Assembly (NCBI GenBank): GCA_013322215.1
Contig: JAAMEZ010000006.1
Coordinates: 620,001-684,000 of the forward strand
Source: Martinezella rhizogenes
GTDB lineage: Bacteria; Pseudomonadota; Alphaproteobacteria; Rhizobiales; Rhizobiaceae
Direction of reading: 5' to 3'
DNA: 64,000 nucleotides
Part shown: positions 25,281 to 35,884 of the stretch, piece after piece
Layout of the letters: every line of letters begins with the position of its first letter
How positions within the stretch are numbered: the stretch's first letter is position 1
Made by a program: the position numbers and the translations under genes
Notes under the pieces: model-generated
The model's database searches: none
Told to the model about the DNA's origin: nothing
Seen by the model: the letters and a program-made list of their open reading frames with translations, nothing else

Positions 25281-26609
25281 ATGTCGGACCGTTTGAATGC
25301 CACCCCCAACGATTTGCGCGCCTTCTGGATGCCGTTTACGGCCAACCGCCAATTCAAGAAGGAACCGCGCCTCTTCGTCAGCGCCAAGGATATGTACTAC
25401 ACCACCCACGACGGTCGGCAGGTACTGGACGGAACAGCAGGTCTGTGGTGCGTGAACGCGGGACACTGCCGGCCGAAAATTACCGAAGCCATCGGCCAGC
25501 AGGCGGGCGAGCTCGACTATGCTCCCGCCTTTCAGCTTGGCCACCCAAAAGCTTTCGAGCTGGCGAACCGCCTGGTGGATATCGCCCCTGAAGGCCTCGA
25601 CCATGTCCTTTATACCAATTCCGGCTCGGAGTCGGTCGAGACGGCCCTGAAGATCGCGCTTGCCTACCACCGCGTGAAGGGCAACGGCTCGCGCTTCCGC
25701 CTCATCGGCCGCGAGCGCGGCTATCACGGCGTCAACTTCGGCGGCATCTCCGTCGGCGGCATCGTCACGAACCGCAAGATGTTCGGCACGCTGCTCACCG
25801 GCGTCGATCACATGCCGCACACCCATCTCCCCGGCAAGAACAGCTTCACCCGCGGCGAGCCCGAGCATGGCGGTGATATTGCCAGCGAGCTGGAGCGCAT
25901 CGTCACGCTGCATGATGCCTCGACCATCGCGGCCGTCATCGTCGAACCGGTCGCCGGCTCCACCGGCGTACTCATTCCGCCGAAAGGCTACCTGCAGAAG
26001 CTGCGCGAAATCTGCACCAAGCACGGTATCCTGCTGATCTTCGACGAAGTCATCACCGGCTTCGGCCGTCTCGGCACCCCCTTTGCCGCTCAGTATTACG
26101 ATGTGAAGCCTGATATCATCACCACGGCGAAGGGCCTGACGAACGGCGTCATCCCGATGGGCGCGGTCTTCGTCACCTCGGAGATCCATGACGCCTTCAT
26201 GCAGGGGCCCGAGCACATGATCGAGTTCTTCCACGGCTACACCTATTCCGGCAACCCCATCGCCTCGGCCGCGGCGCTTGCAACACTCGACACCTATAAG
26301 GAAGAAGGCCTGCTCACCCGCGCAGCCGAGCTTTCCGACTACTGGGCCGACGCCCTGCATTCGCTCAAGGACTGCCCGAATGTCATCGACATCAGAAACA
26401 CCGGCCTGATCGGCGCCATCGAGCTCGACCCGATCGCCGGCGAACCTACCAAGCGCGCCTTCACCGCCTTCCTGAAGGCCTATGAAAAGGGCCTCCTGAT
26501 CCGCACCACCGGCGACATCATCGCGCTTTCACCGCCGCTGATCATCGAAAAGCACCATATCGACGAGCTGTTCGGCAAGCTTCGCGAGATCTTGCAGAAT
26601 AATATCTGA
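25281..26609 (+). CDS. Omega-amino acid:pyruvate aminotransferase (class III, PLP)
   Basis: The 442-residue class III aminotransferase opens with RAFWMPFTANRQFKKEPRLF, typical of beta-alanine:pyruvate transaminases. It shows TNSGSESVETALKIA (phosphate site), LLIFDEVITGFGRLG (Asp contacting PLP) and the Schiff-base Lys in TTAKGLTNG. Likely donors are beta-alanine, GABA or other omega-amino acids. GGAGAACAGC precedes the ATG at 25281. Adenine deaminase follows, which suggests a link to beta-alanine from pyrimidine breakdown, but this is inference. Confidence 0.88.
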   Translation: MSDRLNATPNDLRAFWMPFTANRQFKKEPRLFVSAKDMYYTTHDGRQVLDGTAGLWCVNAGHCRPKITEAIGQQAGELDYAPAFQLGHPKAFELANRLVDIAPEGLDHVLYTNSGSESVETALKIALAYHRVKGNGSRFRLIGRERGYHGVNFGGISVGGIVTNRKMFGTLLTGVDHMPHTHLPGKNSFTRGEPEHGGDIASELERIVTLHDASTIAAVIVEPVAGSTGVLIPPKGYLQKLREICTKHGILLIFDEVITGFGRLGTPFAAQYYDVKPDIITTAKGLTNGVIPMGAVFVTSEIHDAFMQGPEHMIEFFHGYTYSGNPIASAAALATLDTYKEEGLLTRAAELSDYWADALHSLKDCPNVIDIRNTGLIGAIELDPIAGEPTKRAFTAFLKAYEKGLLIRTTGDIIALSPPLIIEKHHIDELFGKLREILQNNI

Positions 26610-26631
26610 GGCATAAGCTCGAATACATCTC

Positions 26632-26681
26632 CGCCCCTCACGCCTCCTTTTGCATCAGCAAAAGAGCTGGCATGAGGGGCG
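26632..26681 (+). promoter_or_regulatory. Nested hairpin between aminotransferase and ade
   Basis: The outer stem is CGCCCCTCA (26632-26640) with TGAGGGGCG (26673-26681). The inner stem is CTTTTGC (26647-26653) with GCAAAAG (26658-26664) and loop ATCA. It ends 21 bases before the ade start, close to the ribosome site. It could terminate, stabilise, or affect ade translation. Confidence 0.55.
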
Positions 26682-26702
26682 ATCCATATGCGAGGGACAA
26701 AC

Positions 26703-28400
26703 ATGACCACCAAACTCGAACGCTATATCGACCAGGGCGTCGGTCGGGAGCCTGCGGACATTGTTCTGAAAAACGGCCGTTTCTTCGATCTGGTCACGGG
26801 CGAGCTGGTGGCCTCGGATATCGCCATCTGCGGCGATCGCATCGTCGGCACCTGCGGCGATTATCAAGGCCGTCAGGAGATCGATATTTCCGGCCGCATC
26901 GTCGTCCCGGGCTTCATCGACACGCATCTCCACATCGAATCCTCGCTGGTAACCCCGCTCGAGTTCGATCGCTGCGTCCTGCCCTATGGCGTCACCACAG
27001 CCATCTGCGATCCACATGAGATCGCCAATGTTCTCGGCACCGAAGGCATCCGATACTTCCTCGACTGTTCGCTGGAAACGATCATGGATATCCGCGTCCA
27101 GCTCTCCTCCTGCGTGCCGGCGACGCATCTGGAAACATCGGGCGCCGATCTGCCGATCGAAACGCTTTTGCCCTTCCGTAATCATCCGCAGGTGATCGGC
27201 CTTGCCGAATTCATGAATTTCCCCGGCGTGGTCCATAAGGATCCCGTCTGCATGGCGAAGCTCGAAGCCTTCCAGGGCGGCCATATCGACGGCCACGCGC
27301 CGCTGCTGCGCGGCAATGACCTCAATGGCTATCTCTCCGCAGGCATTCGCACGGAGCACGAATCCACCACGGCAGAAGAGGCATTGGAAAAGATCCGCAA
27401 GGGCATGCATGTTCTCGTGCGCGAGGGCTCCGTCTCCAAGGATCTGCATGCGCTGATGCCCATCATCACCGAGCGCCTGTCACCCCACCTCGCGCTTTGC
27501 ACCGACGACCGCAATCCGCTTGATATCGCCGAACAAGGCCATCTCGATTACATGATCCGCACGGCAATTGCGCATGGCGTCGAGCCCTTGGCGATCTATC
27601 GCGCCGCCTCGATTTCGGCCGCCCGCGCCTTCGGCCTGCGCGATCGCGGCCTCGTGGCGCCCGGCTGGCGCGCCGATCTCGTCGTCATCGACAGCCTCGA
27701 AAACTGCAAGGCCGAGATCGTCTTCTCCTCCGGCAGACAGGTGACGGCCGAACTCTTCGCGACCCGCAATGCCATTGCTCCGGTCGGCCTTGATAGCGTC
27801 AAGGCCCGCCCGATCAACGCTGCCGACTTCGGCGTCCCGGTCAGCGAAGGCGAAAGCTCCGTCATCGGCGTGACACCAGGCAAGATCATCACCGAACATC
27901 GCCGATATCGCCTGCCGACCAAGGGCAACCAGACCGATATCGATCTCGGCAACGACGTCATCAAGGTCGCCGTCATCGAGCGGCATGGCAAGAACGGCAA
28001 CCACGCCAACGGTTTCGTCCAGGGGTTCGGGTTGAAGAAGGGCGCCATCGCCTCGACCGTCGGCCATGACAGCCACAATATCTGCGTTGTCGGCGTCAAC
28101 GAGGATGACATGGCGCTCGCCGCCAACCGCCTCAGCGACATCAACGGCGGCTTCGTCGTCGTCGAGGATGGCGTCGTGACCGGCGAGATCTCCCTGCCGG
28201 TCGCCGGCCTGATGAGCCTTGAGCCCTACGAAAGCGTGCGCGACACGCTGCACCATCTGCGTCAGGCGGCCTATGCCCTTGGCGCGACGCTGGAAGAACC
28301 CTTCCTGCAGCTTGCTTTCCTGCCCCTGCCCGTAATCCCGCATCTGAAGATATCGGACAAGGGCCTTGTCGATGTCGACAAGTTCATGCTGATCGGCTGA
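26703..28400 (+). CDS. ade: Adenine deaminase
   Basis: Converts adenine to hypoxanthine and ammonia. The 565-residue amidohydrolase has the metal motif [33 protein letters not shown], and GHAPLLRG, then [16 protein letters not shown]. The C-terminal half has the Ade-specific [28 protein letters not shown] precedes the ATG at 26703, so the ATG at 26688 is disfavoured. Its product enters the xanthine dehydrogenase route encoded at 55-59 kb. Its stop codon abuts the stop of the convergent alpha-glucosidase gene. Confidence 0.93.
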   Translation: MTTKLERYIDQGVGREPADIVLKNGRFFDLVTGELVASDIAICGDRIVGTCGDYQGRQEIDISGRIVVPGFIDTHLHIESSLVTPLEFDRCVLPYGVTTAICDPHEIANVLGTEGIRYFLDCSLETIMDIRVQLSSCVPATHLETSGADLPIETLLPFRNHPQVIGLAEFMNFPGVVHKDPVCMAKLEAFQGGHIDGHAPLLRGNDLNGYLSAGIRTEHESTTAEEALEKIRKGMHVLVREGSVSKDLHALMPIITERLSPHLALCTDDRNPLDIAEQGHLDYMIRTAIAHGVEPLAIYRAASISAARAFGLRDRGLVAPGWRADLVVIDSLENCKAEIVFSSGRQVTAELFATRNAIAPVGLDSVKARPINAADFGVPVSEGESSVIGVTPGKIITEHRRYRLPTKGNQTDIDLGNDVIKVAVIERHGKNGNHANGFVQGFGLKKGAIASTVGHDSHNICVVGVNEDDMALAANRLSDINGGFVVVEDGVVTGEISLPVAGLMSLEPYESVRDTLHHLRQAAYALGATLEEPFLQLAFLPLPVIPHLKISDKGLVDVDKFMLIG

Positions 28401-30047
28401 TCAGGCGAGCTTGCCGCAATAGACATCAAGCGCATCAAGCGCCACCGCCGCTCCGGCATCCGCCGTGCCAAACCCTGGCATGGCGATCGTCTTGCCAAGC
28501 TTGATCTCTTTCGGCAAGGCGACCTTCATGGGCTTGCGGGAGAGATTGAAGACGAAGAGCAGCGTCTCCTCTCCCTTTGAGCGCGTGAACGCGAGAACGT
28601 CTTCCTCCGTGTCGAGGAAGGTCATATCACCATCGCGCAAGGCGGCATGTTCCGCACGGAAGGCCAGTGTCCGCTGATAGTGATGCAGCACCGAATCCTC
28701 GTCGGCTTCCTGCTTGTCGACGGCGAGCGCCGCGTGCTGATAGGGAACCGGCAGCCACGATTTGTCGGCCGTCGTAAAGCCGGCGTGGGCGCGGCTCGCC
28801 TCCCAGGGCATCGGCGTGCGGCATCCGTCACGGCCCTTGAAGGCCGGCCAGAAGCGAATACCATAGGGATCGCGCAGATCCTCGAAGGCAAGCTCCGCCT
28901 CGGGCAGACCCAATTCCTCGCCCTGATAGAGGCAGATCGAACCGCGCAGGGTTGATAGCAGCGAAATCGCGAGCTTTGCGACACGCGGCTGCTCTTCCTC
29001 ATTCTCGGCAAAACGGCTGACATGACGCTGGACGTCATGGTTGGAAAAGGCCCAGCAGACCCAGCCGTCAACGACATTATCCTGAAAATCGCTGACGCAG
29101 CGGCGGAAATGCGCCGGCGTGAAATCAGGCCCCAAAAGGTCGAACGTGTAGCACATATGCAGCTTGTCGCCGCCGCTGGTATAGGCCGCGACCGTCTCCA
29201 GCGAGCGCGCGCCGTCGCCCACTTCGCCGACGGTCGTGCGGTTTTCATACTGATCGAGCAATGCCCGGAACCGCTTCAGAAAGCCGATATTCTCCGGCTG
29301 CGTCTTGTCGTAGAGGTGGTTCTGCATCCCGTAAGGGTTGCTTTCGGGAGCATCGAGCCCGCTCGATGCGACGAGCGCCGCCGGATTGTCCCGGAGCTTC
29401 TTGTCGCAGAAATAGTAATTGACCGTATCCAGGCGGAAACCGTCCACGCCTCGGTCCAGCCAGAATTTCACGGCCGAAAGCACCGCGTCCTGAACCTCCG
29501 GATGGTGGAAGTTCAGATCTGGCTGCGAGGTCAGGAAGTTGTGCTGGTAATATTGCCGGCGCACGCCGTCCCACTCCCAGCCGGGTCCGCCGAAGATCGA
29601 CAACCAGTTGTTGGGCGCCGTGCCGTCTGGCTTCGGATCGGCCCAGACATACCAGTCCGCCTTGGGATTGTCGCGGCTTTCCCGGCTCTCCACGAACCAG
29701 GGATGCCGGTCCGACGTGTGCGAGATCACTTGGTCGATGATGACCTTCAACCCCAGCTCATGCGCTGCCGCCATCATCTCGTCGAAGTCGGCAAGCGTGC
29801 CGAAAATCGGATCGACGTCGCAATAATCGGCGACGTCATAGCCCATGTCGGCCATCGGCGAGGTGAAGAACGGCGCCAGCCAGATCGCATCGACCCCGAG
29901 TGCGGCAATGTGAGGCAAGCGCCGGGTTATCCCCCTGATGTCGCCGAGCCCGTTGGCATCCGTGTCCTGAAACGACCGCGGATAGACCTGATAGATCACA
30001 GCCCCGCGCCACCAGTCGGCTCCCGCCACGTCATTCGTCGATTTCAT
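28401..30047 (-). CDS. aglA: Alpha-glucosidase, GH13 family
   Basis: Cytoplasmic alpha-1,4/1,6-glucosidase of 548 residues. The GH13 catalytic triad can be read: nucleophile Asp in DGFRLDTVN, acid/base Glu in TVGEVGD, and Asp in FSNHDVQR. The N-terminus AVIYQVYPRSFQDTDANG is typical. The closest recalled family is AglA of the rhizobial alpha-glucoside system, but no aglEFGK transport genes are here, so the symbol is tentative. The ATG at 30047 has GAGGCGGTTTG before it. It is divergent from the opp operon. Confidence 0.88.
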   Translation of the reverse strand: MKSTNDVAGADWWRGAVIYQVYPRSFQDTDANGLGDIRGITRRLPHIAALGVDAIWLAPFFTSPMADMGYDVADYCDVDPIFGTLADFDEMMAAAHELGLKVIIDQVISHTSDRHPWFVESRESRDNPKADWYVWADPKPDGTAPNNWLSIFGGPGWEWDGVRRQYYQHNFLTSQPDLNFHHPEVQDAVLSAVKFWLDRGVDGFRLDTVNYYFCDKKLRDNPAALVASSGLDAPESNPYGMQNHLYDKTQPENIGFLKRFRALLDQYENRTTVGEVGDGARSLETVAAYTSGGDKLHMCYTFDLLGPDFTPAHFRRCVSDFQDNVVDGWVCWAFSNHDVQRHVSRFAENEEEQPRVAKLAISLLSTLRGSICLYQGEELGLPEAELAFEDLRDPYGIRFWPAFKGRDGCRTPMPWEASRAHAGFTTADKSWLPVPYQHAALAVDKQEADEDSVLHHYQRTLAFRAEHAALRDGDMTFLDTEEDVLAFTRSKGEETLLFVFNLSRKPMKVALPKEIKLGKTIAMPGFGTADAGAAVALDALDVYCGKLA

Positions 30048-30216
30048 CAAACCGCCTCGATATCGCACAAGGTTCTCCAGTTTGCACACTCGGGCGCGGG
30101 CGGCAAGCTGCAATCGGCTTGCTGGGAAGTTCAACCAACGGGCGGATAAATTCGCAGTATCAATTTTAGCGAATTATCAATATGAAAGTTCACACGCTAA
30201 GCATGCCCGACTTTTT

Positions 30217-30247
30217 TTGACTTGAAAGCGACGTCGCTTTCGATAAC
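30217..30247 (+). promoter_or_regulatory. opp promoter with an 18-base palindromic operator in its spacer
   Basis: TTGACT (30217-30222) is followed after 18-19 bases by CGATAA/GATAAC (30241-30247). The spacer is filled by GAAAGCGACGTCGCTTTC (30224-30241), a perfect 18-base palindrome. Binding there would block RNA polymerase. The GAAAGCG half-site is like those of LacI-type sugar regulators. The facing alpha-glucosidase gene may share it. Confidence 0.55.
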
Positions 30248-30248
30248 T

Positions 30249-30310
30249 TCCCGCATTGACCTGCACGTACAGGTCACCTGCGGGATCAAAAACACCCTTG
30301 TAAAACAAGG
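30249..30310 (+). promoter_or_regulatory. Structured 5' leader of the opp operon
   Basis: Hairpin 1: TCCCGCA (30249-30255) and TGACCTG (30257-30263) pair with CAGGTCA (30270-30276) and TGCGGGA (30279-30285), with a small bulge, around loop CACGTA. Hairpin 2: CCTTGT (30296-30301), AAA, ACAAGG (30305-30310). Both lie between the promoter and the ribosome site of the first gene. A message-stability role is likely. Confidence 0.5.
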
Positions 30311-30339
30311 ATAATAACTCCAGAAAGGTGGGAAAAGGT

Positions 30340-31920
30340 ATGACTCATTTCACCAGCAAATTCCTCGCGACAGCTCTCGTCAGCACGGTATTGAGCTTCT
30401 CCGCGCACGCTGCCACACTGAATATCCACAACGGCGGCGACCCGACTTCGCTCGACCCGCAAAAAATTTCCGGCGACTGGGAAAACCGCATCGACGGCGA
30501 TATTTTCGAAGGACTGGTGACCGAGGATCCCAAGGACAACCCCATTCCCGGCCAGGCCGCAAGCTGGACCATTTCTCCCGACCAGAAGGTCTATACCTTC
30601 AAGCTGCGTGACGGCATCAAGTGGTCAGACGGCCAGCCGGTGACGGCACAGGACTTCGTCTTTGCCTTCCAGCGCCTGATGGACCCGAAGACCGCCGCAC
30701 AGTACGCCTATCTGCAATATACGATCCTGAACGCGGAAAAGATCAACAAGGGCGAGATCAAGGATCCGACCCAGCTCGGCGTCAAGGCGATCGACGACAA
30801 GACGCTGGAAATCACGCTCGAGAATCCCACCCCCTACTTCCTCAACGCCCTGATGCACTACACGGCCTATCCGCTGCCCAAGCACGTCGTGGAAGCCAAG
30901 GGCGACCAGTGGGTCAAGATCGGCAACATCGTCACCAACGGCCCGTACAAGCCCACCGAATGGGTGCCTGGTTCGCACGTCAGCATGGTCAAGAGTGACC
31001 AGTATTACGACGCCAAGGACGTGAAGATCGACAACGTCAACTATTACACGCTGGAAGATCAGGCCGCTGCCCTGAAGCGCTATCGTGCCGGCGAATTCGA
31101 TATCCTCACCTCGTTCCCCGCCGACCAGTTCGAGTGGATACAGAAGAACCTTCCCGGCCAGGCGCATGTGGTGCCCTTCCTTGGCACCTACTACTACGTC
31201 CTGAACGCCACCAAGCCGCCCTTCAACGACAAGCGCGTCCGCCAGGCTCTCTCCATGGCCGTCAACCGTGAGGTCATCGGCCCGAAGATCCTCGGAACCG
31301 GTGAATTGCCGATGTATTCCTGGGTACCGCCGGGCACGGCCAATTACGGCGAGCCGGCCTATGTCAGCTGGAAGGACGAGCCCTACAAGCAGAAGGTCGA
31401 AGAGGCCAAGAAGCTGCTGAAGGAAGCAGGCTTCGGTCCTGATCATCCGCTGAAGGCACAGCTGCGCTACAACACCAACGACAACCACAAGCGCATCGCC
31501 GTTGCGATCGCCGCCATGTGGAAGCCGCTTGGCGTCGATATCGAGCTCTACAACACCGAAACCAAGGTGCATTACGATGAAATGCAGCGCGGCGAGGTAC
31601 AGATCGGTCGCGCCGGCTGGCTCGCCGACTATAACGACCCGATCAACTTCCTGAACCTGCTGTCCACCGGCGTCGAAATGAACTACGGCCGCTGGAGCAA
31701 CAAGGATTACGATGCCCTCATCAAGCAGGGCAACGAAGAGATCGATCTGAAGAAGCGCGCCGAGATCTACAAGAAGGCCGAACAGCTGGCCCTCGACGAC
31801 AGCGCCGCAATCCCGATCTACTACTACGTTTCCCAGAACATCGTCGCCCCGAAGGTCCAGGGCTTCGTCGACAACATCCAAGACATCCACCGCACGCGCT
31901 GGCTGTCGGTTAAAGAATAA
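30340..31920 (+). CDS. oppA: Oligopeptide ABC transporter, periplasmic binding protein (OppA/MppA type)
   Basis: Peptide receptor of 526 residues, SBP family 5. The signal peptide ends near SFSAHAATLN. TLNIHNGGDPTSLDPQKI, the YTFKLRDGIKWSDGQPVTA signature segment, and WLADYNDPINFL near the C-terminus are typical of OppA/MppA. The ATG at 30340 has GGTGGGAAAAGG upstream. It leads a five-gene operon for peptide uptake. Murein tripeptide is one possible substrate, given the MppA resemblance. Confidence 0.9.
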   Translation: MTHFTSKFLATALVSTVLSFSAHAATLNIHNGGDPTSLDPQKISGDWENRIDGDIFEGLVTEDPKDNPIPGQAASWTISPDQKVYTFKLRDGIKWSDGQPVTAQDFVFAFQRLMDPKTAAQYAYLQYTILNAEKINKGEIKDPTQLGVKAIDDKTLEITLENPTPYFLNALMHYTAYPLPKHVVEAKGDQWVKIGNIVTNGPYKPTEWVPGSHVSMVKSDQYYDAKDVKIDNVNYYTLEDQAAALKRYRAGEFDILTSFPADQFEWIQKNLPGQAHVVPFLGTYYYVLNATKPPFNDKRVRQALSMAVNREVIGPKILGTGELPMYSWVPPGTANYGEPAYVSWKDEPYKQKVEEAKKLLKEAGFGPDHPLKAQLRYNTNDNHKRIAVAIAAMWKPLGVDIELYNTETKVHYDEMQRGEVQIGRAGWLADYNDPINFLNLLSTGVEMNYGRWSNKDYDALIKQGNEEIDLKKRAEIYKKAEQLALDDSAAIPIYYYVSQNIVAPKVQGFVDNIQDIHRTRWLSVKE

Positions 31921-31929
31921 TTGGGAACA

Positions 31930-31961
31930 GGCTCCCTCCCGGACACAACCGGGAGGGAGCC
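31930..31961 (+). terminator. Strong hairpin between oppA and oppB
   Basis: GGCTCCCTCCCGG (31930-31942), loop ACACAA, CCGGGAGGGAGCC (31949-31961): thirteen perfect pairs, mostly GC. It starts nine bases after the oppA stop and ends ten before the oppB start. There is no U-run, so it more likely stabilises the oppA message or partly blocks readthrough. Confidence 0.72.
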
Positions 31962-31971
31962 GTCTAAGACC

Positions 31972-32895
31972 ATGTTTGGCTACGCTCTCCGTCGTTTGCT
32001 GTCGACAATCCCCGTCTTGTGGATTGCCGTGACAGTGTGTTTTTTCATTCTGCGCCTCGCTCCTGGCGGCCCTTTCGATGGCGAAAGGCCATTGCCGCCC
32101 GAAGTCAAAGCCAACCTTGCGGCTCACTACAACCTCGATAAGCCCCTGGTTGAGCAATACCTGATCTATGTCGGCGACGTCATGAAGGGCGACCTTGGCC
32201 CCTCCTTCGCCAATCAGGACTTCACCGTCACCCAGCAGATCATGTCCGGCTTCCCCTATACGCTGACTATCGGCGGCGTCGCCTTCGTGCTCGCAACGGT
32301 CGTCGGCGTCTTCATAGGCTGTCTTGGGGCGCTCTATCAAAACCGCGCGGCCGACTACTGGCTGGGCGGAGGTCTCCTCATCGGCTTGGTCATGCCAAGC
32401 TTCCTCATCGCCCCCATCCTTCAGCTCGTCTTCGGCAACACGCTCGGCTGGCTGCCGGTCGGCGGCTGGGGCGATGGTTCGATCAAGTTCCTGATCCTGC
32501 CCATCATCGTACTGACGCTGCCGCATGCGGCACGCATCTCACGCCTGATGCGCGGCTCGATGATCGAGGTCATGAGCCAAAACTTCATCCGCACCGCCAA
32601 GGCCAAGGGTATCGGCCCGCGGCTGACGATCATGCGCCACGCATTGAAGCCGGCCATGATGCCCGTCGTCTCCTATCTAGGGCCTGCGGCAAGCTACCTG
32701 CTGACCGGCTCGCTGGTCGTCGAAAGCATCTTCGGTCTTCCCGGCGTCGGGCGCTACTTCGTCGGTGCTGCCCTTAATCGAGACTACGGCATGGTCCTCG
32801 GCACGGTCATCTTCTACATGGTGCTGATCGTGGTCCTCAACCTGCTGGTCGACATCGCCTATGCATGGCTCGACCCGAAAGTGAGAATGCGATGA
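31972..32895 (+). CDS. oppB: Oligopeptide ABC transporter, permease OppB
   Basis: Inner-membrane subunit of 307 residues. It opens MFGYALRRLLSTIPVLWIAV, with the usual FILRLAPGGPFD and six hydrophobic helices. The EAA-type loop reads FIRTAKAKGIGPRLTIMRHA, and the family C-terminus GLPGVGRYFVGAALNRDYGM is present. It overlaps oppC by four bases. Confidence 0.93.
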   Translation: MFGYALRRLLSTIPVLWIAVTVCFFILRLAPGGPFDGERPLPPEVKANLAAHYNLDKPLVEQYLIYVGDVMKGDLGPSFANQDFTVTQQIMSGFPYTLTIGGVAFVLATVVGVFIGCLGALYQNRAADYWLGGGLLIGLVMPSFLIAPILQLVFGNTLGWLPVGGWGDGSIKFLILPIIVLTLPHAARISRLMRGSMIEVMSQNFIRTAKAKGIGPRLTIMRHALKPAMMPVVSYLGPAASYLLTGSLVVESIFGLPGVGRYFVGAALNRDYGMVLGTVIFYMVLIVVLNLLVDIAYAWLDPKVRMR

Positions 32896-33809
32896 TCCTC
32901 AATTCCGCCAAGAGAGAATTGCTGGAAGCGGAATTGCTTTCGGCAGAAGGGCTCGCACCCAAGGGGCGCTCCCTCACCGGCGATGCCATGCGTCGCCTCC
33001 TGCGCAACAAGGCGGCAGCACTTTCGCTGATCGTGTTGGCAGTGCTGGTGCTGGTCGCCATATTCGGCCCGTATTTCCTGCCCTTCAACTACGAGGATCC
33101 GGACTGGAACTCGTTCCGCGGCGCTCCGGACTTCGCCGCGGGCCACTATTTCGGCACCGACGGCAATGGCCGTGACCTGTTGGCCCGCACGCTCTACGGT
33201 ACACGCGTCTCGCTAACCGTCGCCCTGGTGGCAACCCTCGTCTCCGTTGTTATCGGCGTTCTGTACGGCGCAGTCGCCGGCTATTTCGGCGGCCGCGTCG
33301 ATGCAATCATGATGCGCTTCGTCGATATCATGTACGCCCTGCCCTACGTGCTTTTCGTCATCCTGCTGATGGTGATCTTCGGCCGTAACGTCTACCTTCT
33401 GTTTGCGGCGATCGGTGCGCTGGAATGGCTCACCATGGCCCGCATCGTGCGCGGCCAGACCCTGTCGATCAAGCAGCGGGAATTCATCGAGGCCGCCCGC
33501 GCCTCCGGGCAGCGGTCGTTCAAGATCATCCTCAAGCACATCGTGCCGAACCTCGTCGGCCCGGTCGTCATCTATGCGACGCTGACCATCCCGGAAATCA
33601 TCGCGACGGAGAGCTTTCTCTCCTATCTCGGCTTCGGTGTTCAGGAGCCGCTGACGTCTCTCGGCACGCTGATTGCCGAAGGCTCTGCCGGCATGGAGAC
33701 GACGCCCTGGCTGCTGTTCTTCCCGGCCGGCTTCCTGGTCGCGCTGCTGATGAGCCTGCTCTTCATCGGCGACGGTCTGCGCGACGCATTCGATCCGAAG
33801 GATCGCTGA
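32892..33809 (+). CDS. oppC: Oligopeptide ABC transporter, permease OppC
   Basis: Second permease subunit, 305 residues, starting at the ATGA overlap with oppB. The N-terminal cytoplasmic stretch leads to helix LSLIVLAVLVLVAIFGPYFL, then FGTDGNGRDLLARTLYGTRV, a hallmark of OppC/DppC. The EAA loop reads FIEAARASGQRSFKIILKHI. The end IGDGLRDAFDPKDR is typical. Confidence 0.93.
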   Translation: MILNSAKRELLEAELLSAEGLAPKGRSLTGDAMRRLLRNKAAALSLIVLAVLVLVAIFGPYFLPFNYEDPDWNSFRGAPDFAAGHYFGTDGNGRDLLARTLYGTRVSLTVALVATLVSVVIGVLYGAVAGYFGGRVDAIMMRFVDIMYALPYVLFVILLMVIFGRNVYLLFAAIGALEWLTMARIVRGQTLSIKQREFIEAARASGQRSFKIILKHIVPNLVGPVVIYATLTIPEIIATESFLSYLGFGVQEPLTSLGTLIAEGSAGMETTPWLLFFPAGFLVALLMSLLFIGDGLRDAFDPKDR

Positions 33810-33810
33810 C

Positions 33811-34798
<988 letters not shown>

Positions 34799-34806
<8 letters not shown>

Positions 34807-35785
34807 GCAAACGCTTCTGAAGGTCGAGCATCTGACGACCGAATTCGAGCTACCATCGAAATCCCTCTTCAAGCCGCCGATGATCCTGACGGCTGTCAAC
34901 GATGTCAGCTTCGAGCTGAAGACCGGACGCACGCTCGGCATCGTCGGCGAGTCCGGCTGCGGCAAATCCACGCTCGGCCGCTCGATCCTGCGGCTCATCA
35001 AGGCGCAGAAGGGTCGTATCATGTGGCAGGGCGGCAACCTGCTCGATCTCACCGAGGAAGAGATGCGCGCCGCCCGCCGCGACATGCAGATCATTTTCCA
35101 GGATCCGATCGCCTCGCTCGATCCGCGCATGACCGTCGGCGACATCATCGCCGAGCCACTGACCGTCTTCGAACCGAAACTGAGCCGCGCGCAGCGTCAG
35201 GATCGCGTTCGCGAGATCATGGCTGCCGTCGGTCTCGTCCCCGAGATGATCAACCGTTACCCACACGAGTTCTCGGGCGGCCAGGCACAGCGCATCGGCA
35301 TTGCCCGCGCTGTCATCACCCGGCCGAAGCTCATCATCTGCGATGAGCCGGTCTCGGCCCTCGATGTCTCGATCCAGGGCCAGGTCATCACGCTTCTGCG
35401 CCGCCTGCGCAAGGAGTTCGGCCTGACCCTGATCTTCATCAGCCACGACCTTTCCGTCGTACGCCTGATCTCGGACGACGTGCTGGTGCTCTATCTCGGC
35501 AAGGTGGTGGAAGCGGGCGAAGCCGCGACGGTCTTCGACCACCCGGCGCATCCCTACACGCAGGCGCTGTTCTCCGCCGCGCCGATCCCCGACCCGAAAC
35601 TGGCACGCGGCCGCGAGCGCATCCGCCTGCAGGGCGATCCGCCCTCGCCGCTCAACCCACCGCCGGGCTGCGTCTTCTCGCCCCGCTGCTGGAAAGCGAC
35701 CGATGTCTGCCGCACGAAAATGCCGCCGACCGAGCAGGTGCGTCCGGGCCAAACGGCAGCTTGCTATCACATGGATCGGCCATAA
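34799..35785 (+). CDS. oppF: Oligopeptide ABC transporter, ATP-binding protein OppF
   Basis: Partner ATPase of 328 residues. Walker A GESGCGKSTLGRS, Q-loop IFQDPIASLDPRM, signature FSGGQAQRIGIARA, Walker B LIICDEPVSALD and the C-terminal PPGCVFSPRC are present. The ATG at 34799 overlaps the end of oppD by eight bases, the usual coupled arrangement. Confidence 0.93.
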
Positions 35786-35790
35786 GGCAG

Positions 35791-35826
35791 TTCCAGGAAA
35801 AGTGGACGGCGGCTGCCGCCGTCCAC
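35791..35826 (+). repeat. Partial Rhizobiaceae repeat fused to a terminator-like hairpin
   Basis: TTCCAGGAAAAGTG (35791-35804) is identical to part of the palindromic element at 48023-48070. It runs directly into GTGGACGGCGG (35802-35812), CTG, CCGCCGTCCAC (35816-35826), an eleven-pair hairpin. It lies between oppF and the sugar kinase and may end the opp transcript. Confidence 0.55.
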
Positions 35827-35884
35827 CTTGCCCCAGCCGCCGCTTGCGCGTATGCAGCACCAAGACAAAATGCAGGAGGCAGTC

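Noticed and set aside
30625..32526. A 633-codon minus-strand frame across oppA and oppB
   Set aside because: It spans two genes and the strong oppA-oppB hairpin, and its product is a run of low-complexity Asp/Val/Gly. The plus strand encodes clear transporter subunits.
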